DNA of 64,000 bases, taken from Pomphorhynchus laevis. Its lineage: Eukaryota > Acanthocephala > Palaeacanthocephala > Echinorhynchida > Pomphorhynchidae. Within the stretch, counting starts at the first letter, position 1. Each line of letters starts with the position of its first letter. The stretch is taken from contig WNNJ02002921.1 in assembly GCA_012934845.2 (NCBI GenBank), positions 1-64,000 on the forward strand, written 5' to 3'. This document shows positions 53,030 to 64,000 of the stretch, piece by piece. Below the pieces are notes generated by a model that did not search any database, was not told the origin of the DNA, and worked only from the letters and a program-made list of their open reading frames with translations. A program made the position numbers and the translations under genes.

Positions 53030-55390
53030 TATATTCATGGATAAACTTCTTAGACCTGAAACACTTAGCGTTGATCCGGATAATACATAAGCTACCGATG
53101 AATGGATACATTGGAACATGCATTTCACACCGTTTCTTTCAGTCGTTACAGAGCTAAATTAGGAACAAGAACTTCTTGTACTGATTAACATGATTAGTGG
53201 TTCACTTTACTAGCGTATCGATGATTATGAAACTTTTCAGACTGCATTTAAAAAACGGAAGTCAATATTTACAAGGCAAAAAAAACAGTGTAAATCGTCA
53301 CTTATTGTCTATCAGCAGGCAATCGCAAGATCAATCTGTAGATCTTTATTTTCAACATTTACAAAATTTTGCTAAAGAATACGATTTTACTGCTATATCA
53401 GCTGAATATCATATTGAAGAGTACGCAAGAGATTCCTTTATACGCGGATTAAAATCAACAACTATTCGTCAAAGACTTCCTTAAAAGTGCACGCTTACTA
53501 TGAAACAAGCATTTGATACTAAGCGAAGTCTCGAACAAGCTGAATTCAAGGCCTTGGGCTATACTCAACAATTCGGCTCTGAAAATTATATGATTGATTC
53601 TCGCAAAACAAGTTCTAATAACAACGAAATTATGGAATGTAAAGTAATCATAAAGATTTTCTTAATAAAAAATAATACATGGTGAAGAAAAGAAATAAAT
53701 AAATGTCAGGTTAGTTGCAAGAAAATCAAATGAATTCAACAAGACAGCATGTGTAAGTCTTCTTCAATGTTCACGACCTCAAATCCAGGCGGATCTGAGC
53801 CCCCAACCGATCAAACACGCCGCCTTCCGACTGAACCACCCGGGGTCTTTCACCCCCCGAAGAATCCAATCGGCGCGGACTATGCTGGGTAAACGAGATA
53901 ATAGAAGCTTAAGAAACTTTAGCCTTTGCTTCGGGGGACGTCATCTAAAAAAGAAGACTAATCCCGAGAAAGCCTAGGTGCCCCAGAGGCGCACCTGAGT
54001 TTTCCCTTTCAATGACAGATGCTGAGCCTGTTTCAGGGTCCATCTAGCTTTCTTCAAGGTACGTTTGAGTCTATCCAGGTCAGCTTTCGCTGACCAATTC
54101 ACCGTAACGGTGAACCCCAGGTATTTTACTCGACTTGTGAAGGTGGGGATTGGTTCAGAGGCAAATATGGAAGAGAGCGCAGAGAATGCTAATCTTTTAA
54201 GTTTTTGCTTTGTAGCAGGGGTGTCATGAAAGACGACCACCTGCGATTTAGCGGAGTTTAAGATAAGATTGGATTTGTGTAGCTGGTGTTTTAATCTTGA
54301 AAAGAACCGGCTGATGTCAGAGACTACGTCTTTTTGGAATGTAAAGTACTATCTGTGTATTCCATTCAACATAAATATTATTTCTGTAGAGGTTTACGAC
54401 ACGCTAGAATCAATTGTCCCGCTCGTTTGATAAAATGCAACAATTGCGGTAAACAAGGTCATTTTGCTTAAGTATATCGATCTCACACTCTCAAGCAAGC
54501 GTAATCTAAATAATGTAGATATGGCCACTATTTCCTGCAGTACAATAAAACCTTTATTGGATAAAGTAATAAATTCAGTTTAAATAAATGGGATCAAAAT
54601 TAACGCATTAATTGATAACGAGAGCGCTGGTGAATTTATATCCCTACAAGCACTTGATCGACGTAATTTTCCTACAAAGCCTTATATCGATATTGTCCAT
54701 CTAGCATCAGACGCTCGTACATGCCACATAATTAGAATGTGAACTACATCTATAAATGTAAATGGTCAAACGCTTGAAAATCCAAATTTATTGGTATTGG
54801 ACTCGTATACTGATGTTATACTTGGTCACATTTCTCTCGCGCTTTCGTGATTTGAAAATACATTTATGAGGCGCTAACCATTATATTTGTTTACAAGCAT
54901 CTTCAATGCGTGCTTGTCATCTGCCCTATCCGAGTTTATTTCATTTTCTTTCACCTGATTGCAAACAAATTCAAACCCAGTCCAGACGCCGAACATCATT
55001 ACAGAACTCATTTATCAAAGGGGAAATTAAAAAATTGCTGCATATAGGTATCATCGAACATAGCTTGTGCTCGCTAGCGAACACAAGCTCTTGTTGTTAC
55101 TAATCGAAATGGTAAGCATTGCATGGTAGTAGATTATTCACGAATCATTCACAAATTCACACTTCTGGATGGATATCCATTACCAAGAACTAACGATCTA
55201 ATTGACAAAATCTCCCAATATAAATTTTTCAGCTCTTTGACTTAAAATCGACTTATAATTAAATATAACTGCAATTTTAAGATATGGAGTATACAGCATT
55301 TGAAGCGAGCGGGTCTTTTTATCATTATAAAAGTATGCCTTTTGGTTTTACTAACGGAGATGCCGCATTTCACGAATTATTAACAAATTC
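53030..55390 (+). mobile_element. Ty3/gypsy-type LTR retrotransposon fossil with nested LINE
   Basis: Gag (about 53030-53650), a gag zinc knuckle region (about 54350-54470), protease (about 54590-54830) and the start of reverse transcriptase (about 54940-55370) are in order. It is broken, with more than five breaks. A LINE copy (53647-54335) is inserted in it. Confidence 0.75.
53647..54335 (-). mobile_element. LINE 3' copy nested in an LTR fossil
   Basis: Same family as 33930-34900 (KYLGFTVTVNWSAKADLDRL, KKARWTLKQAQHLSLKGKTQ at 54240-53974). TGGAATGTAAAGTA is found just before (53633-53646) and just after (54336-54349) the insert: a 14-bp target-site duplication. It is 5'-truncated, as usual for LINEs. 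Confidence 0.85.
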
Positions 55391-55599
55391 ACACAGTCCA
55401 GAAGCCTAACATCATTACATGACCCGAAGTAATAACTTATTGTTTCGCGAAATAACTTCACGATGTAAAATTTGTTCCAAAAATAAAGCAATGTTTTTGG
55501 AAGCCGTCTAATGCGACATTGATAAATTTGACTCAACTAATGGAACTTTTTCTCAGTGGACATCAAAATCATCTTCATAGCACTTTAACTTACAATATA

Positions 55600-55830
55600 T
55601 CCATATTTAATAGTAGATGTTTGGAATAGTTTGCCTGAACCTATCGCTGCCATCACCAATTTCCTCGCTTTCAAAAACAGGGTTCGACGTTGGATATACG
55701 TCCAGGCTGATTTGTCACCTTTTCTAACCTACCCATTTGGTTGATCTTTTTTCTGTATTGTGTGATCGGCTTAAAGCCTTATGGCTAAGTCTGAACTTGA
55801 TAATAATAATATCCATCAAATTCTAAAAGT
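55600..55830 (+). mobile_element. CR1-type LINE, 3' fragment
   Basis: VWNSLPEPIAAITNFLAFKN fits the LINE C terminus (WNxLP..I..), followed by a short 3' UTR and a TAATAATAATA end, like the end at 61380-61395. Confidence 0.65.
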
Positions 55831-56047
55831 TTACAATATGATTCATTAGCATATTCAATATATTCTAAAAGTTTACAATAATTTTTATTGGTTTTTATAA
55901 TCTGTAAGTATACAAGACTTCACATTAGTTCCTATCAGCAATTGTTACTCGTGCTAGTTATCGTGCCCTATTCCTCGAAAAGCATAGAAAAGGAGCCAAA
56001 TACATGCTAATGACGAATTTTATATGATAAAATATGATTATCTAGAG

Positions 56048-58215
56048 CAGGGGTGGGCGAGGGCTGAGCATCAAAATGCCAAATCGAAGTTTCCAAAAAT
56101 TGAAAAGGCCACATGAGTATGAAATAATTAATTCGATCTTTTTGAAAAAATATGTAATAAAAACAGAATCATATCCACTTGGTGCTAAGAATCAATTCAT
56201 TCATTTGATCCAAACTTTTTTTTATATTTAGCCTGTGTTAATTGATCAATGTCTGGTTCTAGGTTACTTGTTCGCAGAATGAGGCTTTCTTCAAGATGAT
56301 TGTCTGATAAAGATGTTCTTTGTGATGATTTTATCTTCGTCATGTGGGAAAATGCAGATTCGCAACAGTAAGTTGTTGAAAATATAGTCAATATCTTCTG
56401 AGCATTTTTCTGTAGGGCTGAATATTTTGATGCGAAGCGCCATATATCGTAGATATCATGATTCTGAACAAAGCGATTGATAAGAATATTATCATTCAGC
56501 AACTCGATTATTTCGATTTGAAATTCCTCTTCTACTTTATGAATTTCGACAAGATGGGGCTCAAATACAAGCGTCAGTTCTGACTCAAATGCGTCAAAAT
56601 CATTGAATCGAGATTGGTATTGGGTGTGCAGATCAGTCAAATATCTTTCATAATTCTCAAGCATTTCAGCTGTCGGATAGTTCAGACGTGTAACTTCGTG
56701 CAAATATGTAAAATGAATTTTTGAAAAATGCTTGTCCTTGATTTGGTTTCTCAATAATATGATGGTTGCACGAAATGCCTTCACCTTTTTCCAAGAAGCA
56801 AAAATGTTATTTTTCTGACCTTGTAAAGAAAGATTGAGCTCTCTTTGCTTCATCATGATATCAACTAGAAATGACATGTCGATTATGAAATAAATATTTG
56901 AAAGATCGCAACTCTTGTTCAGATTTGAAAAGAATTGAATTATTTTCTCTCTTATATCAAATACTCGCTTCAAAACGTTTGCCTCAGAAAGCCATCTAAC
57001 GCTTGAGTGGTATAAGAGATCATAACTGCCGTGAAACTCGTCATTTTCCATCATTGATCTGAATTGGCGGTGTCTTGTTGCGTTTGAACGAATGAAAATT
57101 ACAATTTCGTTCACTTTCTTGAAAACTGATCCCAATGAAACGGATTTTATGCAAAGATTTTGTTGGTGTAATATGCAATGAAAGGAACGAATTTCCAGTG
57201 GTTTAATAATATCTTTCATCTTTGCAATAAATCCCGAATTTTTTCCTACCATTGAAGGAGCACCGTCAGTACAAATACTCACTAGAAATTCTGGATTGAC
57301 TTTTGATTTTTGAATTTGATCTTGCACTTTTTCTAAGATGTCAATTCCACGAGCTTGCCCTTTTAGAGTTTGCATACCTAATAGTTCTTCTCGTAGATTG
57401 AAATTTTTGTCAACGATTCGTATAAAAATGAGTAATTGGGCAGAGTCAGTAGAATCAGTTGACTCATCAATAGCCAATGAATAGAATGCATTTGGATCTG
57501 CTAAGAGAAAAGATAGTTTTTGTTGTAAATTTTTCGCAATATCGGTTTGGCGACTGACTATTGTTCGCCGAGAGAGCGCAAGATTCTCATATTTTTCAAC
57601 TTTATCTGGATCTATGCATTTTACTGTTGTAGTTATGGCCTCTTTGATGAATTCTGAGTCGGAATATGGCTTTCCTCTTTTACCCATAAGATGTGCAATC
57701 AAATAGCTCGCTTTTGTTTGTAAAAGTCCCAAATTGAATATATTCTTGAATAATGTTTGTTGTTTTTTGATTGATTTTTTTAGTTCTAGAATTTTCTCTT
57801 TTCTACACTCACCATCAAGTCTACATATTGGCATATTGATATGCGTGCCATAATGTTTTTCTGCATTGAATTTCTTGATCGTTGTTAAGTTAGCTCTACA
57901 AATTAAGCACACCATCCCGTTTTTACTCTGAACAAAGAAGTAATCATATTCCCATTCTATATTAAAAACTCTATTCTCTGAATCTATCTTTCTCTTTTTT
58001 TGCGATGACATCTGATGGGGTAACCAAAAATTTTCTTGTAAATATCAAAAAATGATAAGATTCAAAGGAAAAGTATCTAAATAAAAAATTAGAGAAAAAA
58101 TACATTGTTAATATGATAATTTCTATCTTGCCTTTTTTTGAAAAATGCTCGGAGGCCGCATAAACTAGGCTCGGAGGCCGCATGCGGCCTCCGAGGCCGT
58201 AGATGCCCACCTCTG
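56048..58215 (-). mobile_element. Complete hAT DNA transposon, 2168 bp
   Basis: Terminal inverted repeats of 11 bp with one mismatch: CAGGGGTGGGC at 56048 and, read inward from 58215, CAGAGGTGGGC. Both sides carry the 8-bp duplication ATCTAGAG (56040-56047 and 58216-58223). Repeated GGAGGCCGCAT motifs near the right end may be transposase sites. One intact gene on the - strand. It is inserted in a family 5 repeat whose empty counterpart is at 12600-12660. Looks complete and recent. Confidence 0.96.
56197..58011 (-). CDS. hAT transposase (GTF2IRD2/ZBED5-like)
   Basis: An uninterrupted 604-residue frame. A BED-like zinc finger is at about residues 35-57 (CLIC..H..H). Catalytic RNase-H-like parts: LAIDESTD (first D, about 182), CTDGAPSMVGKNSGF (second D, about 249), FHCILHQ (CxxH, about 279-282), SVRWLSEANVLKRV (conserved W, about 337). 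The hAT dimerisation region is CCESAFSHMTKIKSSQRTSL near 549-568. Best known relatives are the Charlie/Buster group that gave rise to vertebrate GTF2IRD2 and ZBED5. The enzyme would cut and paste the flanking element. All key residues that I can see are present, so it could be active. Confidence 0.93.
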   Translation of the reverse strand: MSSQKKRKIDSENRVFNIEWEYDYFFVQSKNGMVCLICRANLTTIKKFNAEKHYGTHINMPICRLDGECRKEKILELKKSIKKQQTLFKNIFNLGLLQTKASYLIAHLMGKRGKPYSDSEFIKEAITTTVKCIDPDKVEKYENLALSRRTIVSRQTDIAKNLQQKLSFLLADPNAFYSLAIDESTDSTDSAQLLIFIRIVDKNFNLREELLGMQTLKGQARGIDILEKVQDQIQKSKVNPEFLVSICTDGAPSMVGKNSGFIAKMKDIIKPLEIRSFHCILHQQNLCIKSVSLGSVFKKVNEIVIFIRSNATRHRQFRSMMENDEFHGSYDLLYHSSVRWLSEANVLKRVFDIREKIIQFFSNLNKSCDLSNIYFIIDMSFLVDIMMKQRELNLSLQGQKNNIFASWKKVKAFRATIILLRNQIKDKHFSKIHFTYLHEVTRLNYPTAEMLENYERYLTDLHTQYQSRFNDFDAFESELTLVFEPHLVEIHKVEEEFQIEIIELLNDNILINRFVQNHDIYDIWRFASKYSALQKNAQKILTIFSTTYCCESAFSHMTKIKSSQRTSLSDNHLEESLILRTSNLEPDIDQLTQAKYKKKFGSNE

Positions 58216-58369
58216 ATCTAGAGTATCTATTATAATACAAAGTATATTATTTATTACCCATCAATTTAAAAATTTCGCTTAATAGTTAAAATTTGTTTTT
58301 ATAATATTTTGTTGATTTATATATTTTACGTTTTCTATTTCATATTATTTTTATAATGGTCGCGTTATA

Positions 58370-58590
58370 TGTGATAGCGAGTTATAACAACTCGCTATCT
58401 CTGTCTAAGAGATAGAGATATAAAATAAATAACATACAATTTACGGAGTTATTTTTCAAGGAACAAGATTACAAGATCAAGATCAACCAGCAAACTAGAT
58501 AACCAGCAAACCAGATAAAGAACTAGAATTTATAAAATCTTTGGACGTCATATTGATCATCATCAGAATTCATATTATTGTAATAAAAAA
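58370..58590. other. Short palindromes, no gene
   Basis: GATAGCGAGTT/AACTCGCTATC (loop ATAAC) near 58371-58399, then an AACCAGCAAAC..GATAACCAGCAAACC direct repeat near 58485-58515. Confidence 0.6.
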
Positions 58591-61400
58591 TTATTGCACT
58601 ACAAAAATATCAAACGAAGAACAAAATTACTAATGACAAGATGTCGGCCACGTAAAGCAGATGTTGTTCCTTCTAAGCGAGATGATGACAATGAGCGTTC
58701 AGTAAGACCGCATGAAAATCGTTCTAAAGACGAGCAAGTCTTGCAGGCCAATTCTGTTGATATGTCCCAGGACATATCATCTACAGACGGAAGTAGTCAC
58801 CGTGACATTAAATGTTCTAATTCACAATGTCCTGTTTGGACCACTGTGTGGATACCACGTTAACTACCTGTCAATTTCCTAAATAAAGATTTTATTTATG
58901 AAATTTGCCCAGCTACATTACAGACAAACGTTCTTGAACTTCAGAGACAAGTATGTTCTTTGCTATCGGGTAACAGGATATCATCACAAATAGTTCCTAT
59001 GCTCAGCTAGATTCAGTGTCACATCATGTACAAGAACCAACTTGCTTAACTTCAAGATCGGATTCGGTACTTGATCTGGTGTTTTCCAGATATGTAGGAG
59101 ACATAATCAAAGTTGATCATCTCCCTCCTTTAGGAAGTAGTGACCACTGCTTGCTCTCCTTGACGGCTGTCCCTTATTCCAGATTCTGTCCACCTTGTTC
59201 AAAAACTTACAAACGTCATTGGTCGAAAGTGAGAAGAGAAGATGTTTTGAGAGTTTACAACCAATTCCCGTGTACTTTTATGAACACGGACAAGCTATCA
59301 TTGAATATGATCACTGATTACCTACATAAATTATCTGATATTCTTGCCCCTATGCGCGAATCCTCTTATGCTGCTAAGTCACCTGCATGGATAGATTCCA
59401 ACGTCAGACAACTAATAAGTTCAAGAAATTGTTTATGGAAGCTTCAGCGTTCTGATTCTAGTTTCTCTGCCAGATATAAATATGTTCGAAATCTTTGTAC
59501 TAGAGTGAAAGCAACAAAACGATGTGCATTCGAATCGTATATCGCTAATAATGTAACACGGAATCCAAAACTATTCTGGGCCTATGTTCGTCGCAACAGA
59601 ACCCTTAATACAGAAATCAAGTATGTCCTTAATGCGGAGGGATGTATGATAACTTCTCAGAGTGGTATTGTGGAATGCCTTGCTACGTCTTTTTCGATAC
59701 TGACAAATAATTCACAAAGAGCTTCTATCACTTCGCATGGTGTAGCATTAAAGCAATCTTCGCGTTTTCTTCCAGTAACGATTAGTGAGATTGTAAGTCA
59801 GCTTGATCAGCTTGACCCATTTAGCTCTACTGGCCCTGATGACATTTTTCCGTTTCTCTTGAAGAATTTATCTAGATATTTGGCTCCTTCCCTTCTTGCT
59901 ATTTTTGAGAACAGTTTGACCAGTGGATGTGTTCCTGAAGTCTGGAAAACTGCCATCGTAGTTCCGATCCCAAAGAAAACCATTGCAACGGCTTGTACTG
60001 ACTATAGACCAATCAGCCTGACTAGTTCTCTATGCAAAGTGCTTGAAAAGTTGATCGCCACCCGGATCAGGCATCACTAGAGGGAACTCGGAATAATGTC
60101 GTCTTCTCAGCACGGTTTCCTCCCTGGTCGTTCCTGCTTAACAAACTTATTGACTTCACGCGAAATGTGGGTTGAGGCGGTCAGTCGCGGCCAATCAATT
60201 AATGTGGTATTCATTGACTTTTCAAGAGCATTCGATCGGGTGCCGCATGAGAGCTTGGTAGCATTACTATTTAACTACGGCATTCCTGTAATGTTGTGTA
60301 ATTGGATTCAAGATTTCCTACGTCATCGTTTCTTTAGGGTGAGAGTTGGCACCCATATTTCCACTTCCAGACGCGTTTACTGTGGTGTTCCGCAAGGTAC
60401 CGTACTAGGACCTCTGCTGTTTATTGTGTTCCTTAACGATTTGTTGCTGCGGATTCAGAGTCCCTGTCTTGCTTTTGCTGACGACCTCAAAATATGGTCT
60501 GTAGATGATATTGATCCGCTTGGCATTTCCCTGCAGGAAGACCTTAATGAAATATATCAATGGAGTGAGGCTACTGGTATGAAGATCAATGTTGACAAAT
60601 GCGGCCACATGAAATTAGGAAGGCGTTGCGATGACCGTCGTTTTCGCCTCGGAACTTCAATTCTTAATGTCGTCATGGAGTATAGGGATCTGGGTGTCAT
60701 GGTGCATAGGATATTGAAATCCCGATCAAATACAGAGTTTGCCCATAGCAAGGCTTTGCGAGCTATGTACTGCGTCAAAAATGCATTTAATCGTATTAAT
60801 CCATACGTCTTCAAACGGCTTTACTGCGCTCTTGTTCGCCCGCATATAGAGTACTGCGTGCAAGCAGTTTTTCCATACACTAAGAAAGAGTTCAATAGAC
60901 TAGAGTCAATCCTTCGTAGAGGTTCTCGAATGTGTATGGATGGATCATATTCATATCGTGAACGGCTTGAATTTCTAAAGATACCATCTTTGGGTCAGAG
61001 GCTATATTACCTAGACCTTGTTGCATTATGGCGAATGGTAAATGGGATAGATGGTTTTCCCTCGTGCTATGTTAAAGTTTGTTCTCAGACGCATCGTGGC
61101 CACCCGTTGAAACTATTTAAGTCTCCCCATGGTAAAGTAGTGAGCTTGGCTAGGCTCTCACATCGAGCATTAAACGCCTGGAACACGTTGCCAGGAGAAA
61201 TAGCATGTACCAAGGACTTATCTCAATTTAAAGTTCGACTTCGTCAGTGGATTAACGATCATGGCATTCCGAATGTATACAATATTATGTAACCGCTATT
61301 AACTTTTTTTTTCTTCTTTTCTTTTCTTTTTTATTTCCTATGTGATCAGTTGAAACAGCCATTTGGCTATAACTTGTAATACTAATAATAATAATGTTCA
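58590..61400 (+). mobile_element. CR1-type LINE with internal deletion, nearly intact RT
   Basis: An ORF1-like start (58594-58863, basic, RPRKADVVPSKRDDDNERS) is followed directly by the end of the endonuclease (SRSDSVLDLVFSRY, LGSSDHCLLSL) at 59040-59160, so most of the endonuclease is missing. RT and C terminus follow to 61292, then a T-rich 3' UTR ending ACTAATAATAATAATG near 61395. Only one stop interrupts the RT, so it is young. Confidence 0.88.
59016..61292 (+). CDS. LINE reverse transcriptase, one in-frame stop
   Basis: 59016-60080 (354 residues) and 60096-61292 (398 residues) are the same frame, separated by a single TAG at 60078-60080. Motifs: SSTGPDDIFPFLLKNLSRYL; DYRPISLTSSLCKVLEKLI; SQHGFLPGRSCLTNLL; VVFIDFSRAFDRVP (motif A); GVPQGTVLGPLLFIVFLNDL (motif B); LAFADDLKIW (active site FADD); C terminus ALNAWNTLPGEIA. 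Fits the CR1 group. The protein start is uncertain because the upstream endonuclease is deleted. Confidence 0.88.
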
Positions 61401-61439
61401 AAATCGTTTAATAAGCCAAACATAATACTCTTTGATATA

Positions 61440-64000
61440 ATGTTTGCAACCCATCGATTTTTTGTGATGACATCCCCGGAAGAGATCAAAATATGCCGAT
61501 GAATATTGGCGAACAGACGGTTTCGCCTAACAATGGTGGGCCTATTGTAGTAAGACCGACCAGTTATATGACTGAAACGGCTATAAACAACGACACAACT
61601 CTGCCCATCCGGTCATCTGATAGATCGCAAACTTCCGCAAGTCATATAAACCAATTATCTCATAACACGCAACCAGTTTAGATAGATTGTATTGGTGTTT
61701 TTCACGAAAAGCACAATTGTACCCTTGTACATATTACTGGTCGTTCAAACGGACCCCGTTCAAATGTTGGTTGAGATAGAAACAAATGCATTTTAATTGC
61801 TAACATTAAGGAGTCCGATGACCTAAATAATCAGGTCAGACTTAATGATGACTTAATCCATGTTTGATCTATTCTTAAGACTGTCTTAAATGAATCACCA
61901 TCTTGTGAAGCTGTGAGAGATATGCGTTTCAGAGCTGTCTTCCGGCTAGGTCGTGTCCCTTCGTCCGACAACGATCGACCAAGCCTCCTCAAAATTGTGT
62001 TTACTTCATGAGAAATTGTGCAGCTCATACATCGTAACTCATTTCACCTGAAAGGTTCCGGCGCCCGTATTCTTAGAGACCTGGACCCCGCTGATCGTAC
62101 ACATATATCAATGGCAAAATCGAACTAGCTCAAAGACTGGTACATGGTAAAAACAACTTAACAATTCAGAACGTTCAGGTAGTGCGGCGGCGCCTCCACA
62201 TTCGTTGGTAAGGCCTATTGATCACAGCAGATATTGCTTCCCAGCATGCTTGGACGCCGACCGCATGCCCTACAGAGTGCATCTACCAAAATTTCATAAG
62301 ATGCTATATTGTCTTGTTCAAGTCGGGAACTCAAAAGAGTTCGTTAGCTAAATGTACAATAAATAAAGCTTCCCACCAAATTCTATACTCTAATGTGCGT
62401 GGTGTGCGTAATAAAATTGATGAGATTGGATTACTGATTCACGACCATCAATCGATAATTGCAGCTTTTACGGAATTGTGGCCAAACAATTTGGCTACAC
62501 CCTTCTATCTCCGATAATGAAATTTTGTTAAAAGGATATGTTGCGTAGTGCAGCGATAGAATAGCTAAATATGGTGGTGGTATATTACTATTATATACGT
62601 GACAATAAAGTTTCGTGTCCTAAAAGTTTTTAACTACCCTCTAACTTCAAACGAACTTTTAGCGATCAGATTATACCGCCCATTCTCCTTGATACTTGTA
62701 GTCGTTTACCGCAGCCCTACTTGTACTGATAGCATCGTGCAACGTTTATACCAGATATCGGACCCTATTAAGCCGATATTGGTTGTTGGTGACTTTAACA
62801 TGCCTACAATCGATTGGAATACATACAGTTGTAATTCGCCTTTTGACTTTGGTTCGATTTAGTTACTAAAAGCAATCAACGATCTATACCTTACTCAACA
62901 TGTCAGTAGATTTACAAGAATATCTTCTGCGTCTCGTTCTCTTCTTGATCTGGTTTTGTCTGCTACAGGACATATTGTCACTAGTGTTAATCACTTGGAT
63001 CCAGTTGGTTGTTCTGAGCATGTCACCTTATTAATTGATCTTGTACTTAGTATCCCTATCAATAATTAATGTGTTAACATATTCAACTTTATTAAATCCG
63101 ACTACAACAAAATCAAGGAGTTCCTTTCTACCTTTTCGTGCCCTAATGCTTATATTGTGGCTATTGATCCCGCCTGGCTGTTTTTCAAAGACATATTGTA
63201 TTCAGTACTTACCCGCTACGTTCCAATTGTACGTCAAACTGATTTCGGCTTATCTCCTCGCTGGTTTAATCGAAAACTCAAACACGCACTAGCTCAGCGA
63301 CGCAAGACATTTTGTAATTATAAAGCAGGTAACTCAAGTTTTTAGCAATACCGACAGTATAGAAAGAGGGTAACATCCTTGAAGAGACGTACGAGAATAA
63401 TCTTTGAAAATAATTTATCCGAACGATGTCGTCGTTACCTTGGCTCACTCTTCAAATACATTTCATCAAGAAAACGTATAACTAACACGTTTTCCTCTAT
63501 TCTCGACAGCCTAGGTGATTTGGTATTGGACTCCAAGGAAATTGCGAATGTATTCGGCACACAGTTCACATCGCTGAATTCGTCACTGAATGCTCCACCA
63601 CAAATAACTGACAGTTTCGTATATGTTTGGTAGCTAATACTACTTCTGACCTTGATAACTTCATTAGACCTGACTTAGTGTACAGCGAGTTGTCCCGTCT
63701 GAAATGCACATTAAGTGCTGGTCCGGATCTATTGCCGTCAGCATATCTTCGCAACCTAGCTGACATTATATACCTACCTCTATATAATATCTGTGTCATA
63801 CTCGTGCTAGGAAACATCCCCTCAGACTGGAGGCGCTCTCTTATCTGCTCCATATTTAAACAGGGTTCTCGTTCCGACATCGGTAACTCAGTCCGATTAG
63901 CCTCACATGTGTCTGCTGTCGTGTACTGGAACGCTTACTTCTGCGAAAAGTCACCACTCATATAGAAACGAACCGTATCCTCGCCCCTAAACAACATGAT
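61440..64000 (+). mobile_element. CR1-type LINE, runs off the window
   Basis: ORF1-end pieces at 61493-62160; endonuclease at 62390-62950 (ILYSNVRGVRNKIDEIGLLI, VVYRSPTCTDS, ILVVGDFNMPTIDW, then SLLDLVLSATGHI); pre-RT from 63100 (LKRRTRIIFENNLSERCRRY); RT start at 63660 (LSAGPDLLPSAYLRNL). At least six frameshifts or stops, so much older than the LINE before it. The rest of the RT is beyond the window. Confidence 0.85.

Overview
The window is AT-rich animal DNA (intergenic and intron sequence is mostly short A/T runs). Three host genes can be read with confidence: a FERM-domain protein, the replicative helicase subunit MCM7, and an intronless Fringe glycosyltransferase. Fringe and the intron-rich genes point to a bilaterian animal. 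I cannot name the phylum; an invertebrate with many CR1-like LINEs, Penelope-like elements and hammerhead-bearing repeats fits best.

Layout. 1-11.65 kb: FERM gene on the + strand (seven exons recognised, 5' end outside the window). Its introns hold two tandem-repeat arrays with hammerhead-like RNA modules (0.87-2.15 kb and 6.05-6.86 kb) and a 170-bp satellite arranged as a 1.7-kb palindrome (7.8-9.5 kb). 12.3-12.8 kb: a third hammerhead-bearing repeat. 13.7-31.8 kb: MCM7 on the - strand, 14 exons with splice phases that agree throughout; its introns hold Penelope-like debris, a hammerhead array in sense orientation (28.2-28.8 kb) and a hammerhead-bearing inverted pair (31.0-31.3 kb). 32.7-46.0 kb: LTR-element fossils, several LINEs and Penelope-like pieces including a GIY-YIG fragment. 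46.7-47.6 kb: Fringe. 48.8-64.0 kb: Ty3/gypsy-type fossils with nested LINEs, an apparently intact hAT transposon with a perfect 8-bp target duplication, and two long CR1-type LINEs.

The most unusual signal is a set of five unrelated repeat families (three clear tandem arrays, one tandem pair, one inverted pair) that carry every conserved hammerhead ribozyme element (CUGAUGA, GAAA, GUC or GUA before a stem) with complementary stems I, II and III, but with the three strands in the cyclic order GAAA strand, CUGAUGA strand, cleavage strand. The known hammerhead order is CUGAUGA, GAAA, cleavage. As a result the CUGAUGA strand sits in the apical loop of a long stem III, so a single copy should not fold in cis; catalysis would need a second copy (dimer or neighbouring tandem unit). 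Stem sequences differ between families while pairing is kept, which is strong evidence for RNA structure. Dimer-active hammerheads and retrozymes linked to Penelope-like elements are known; whether this strand order has been described I cannot check.
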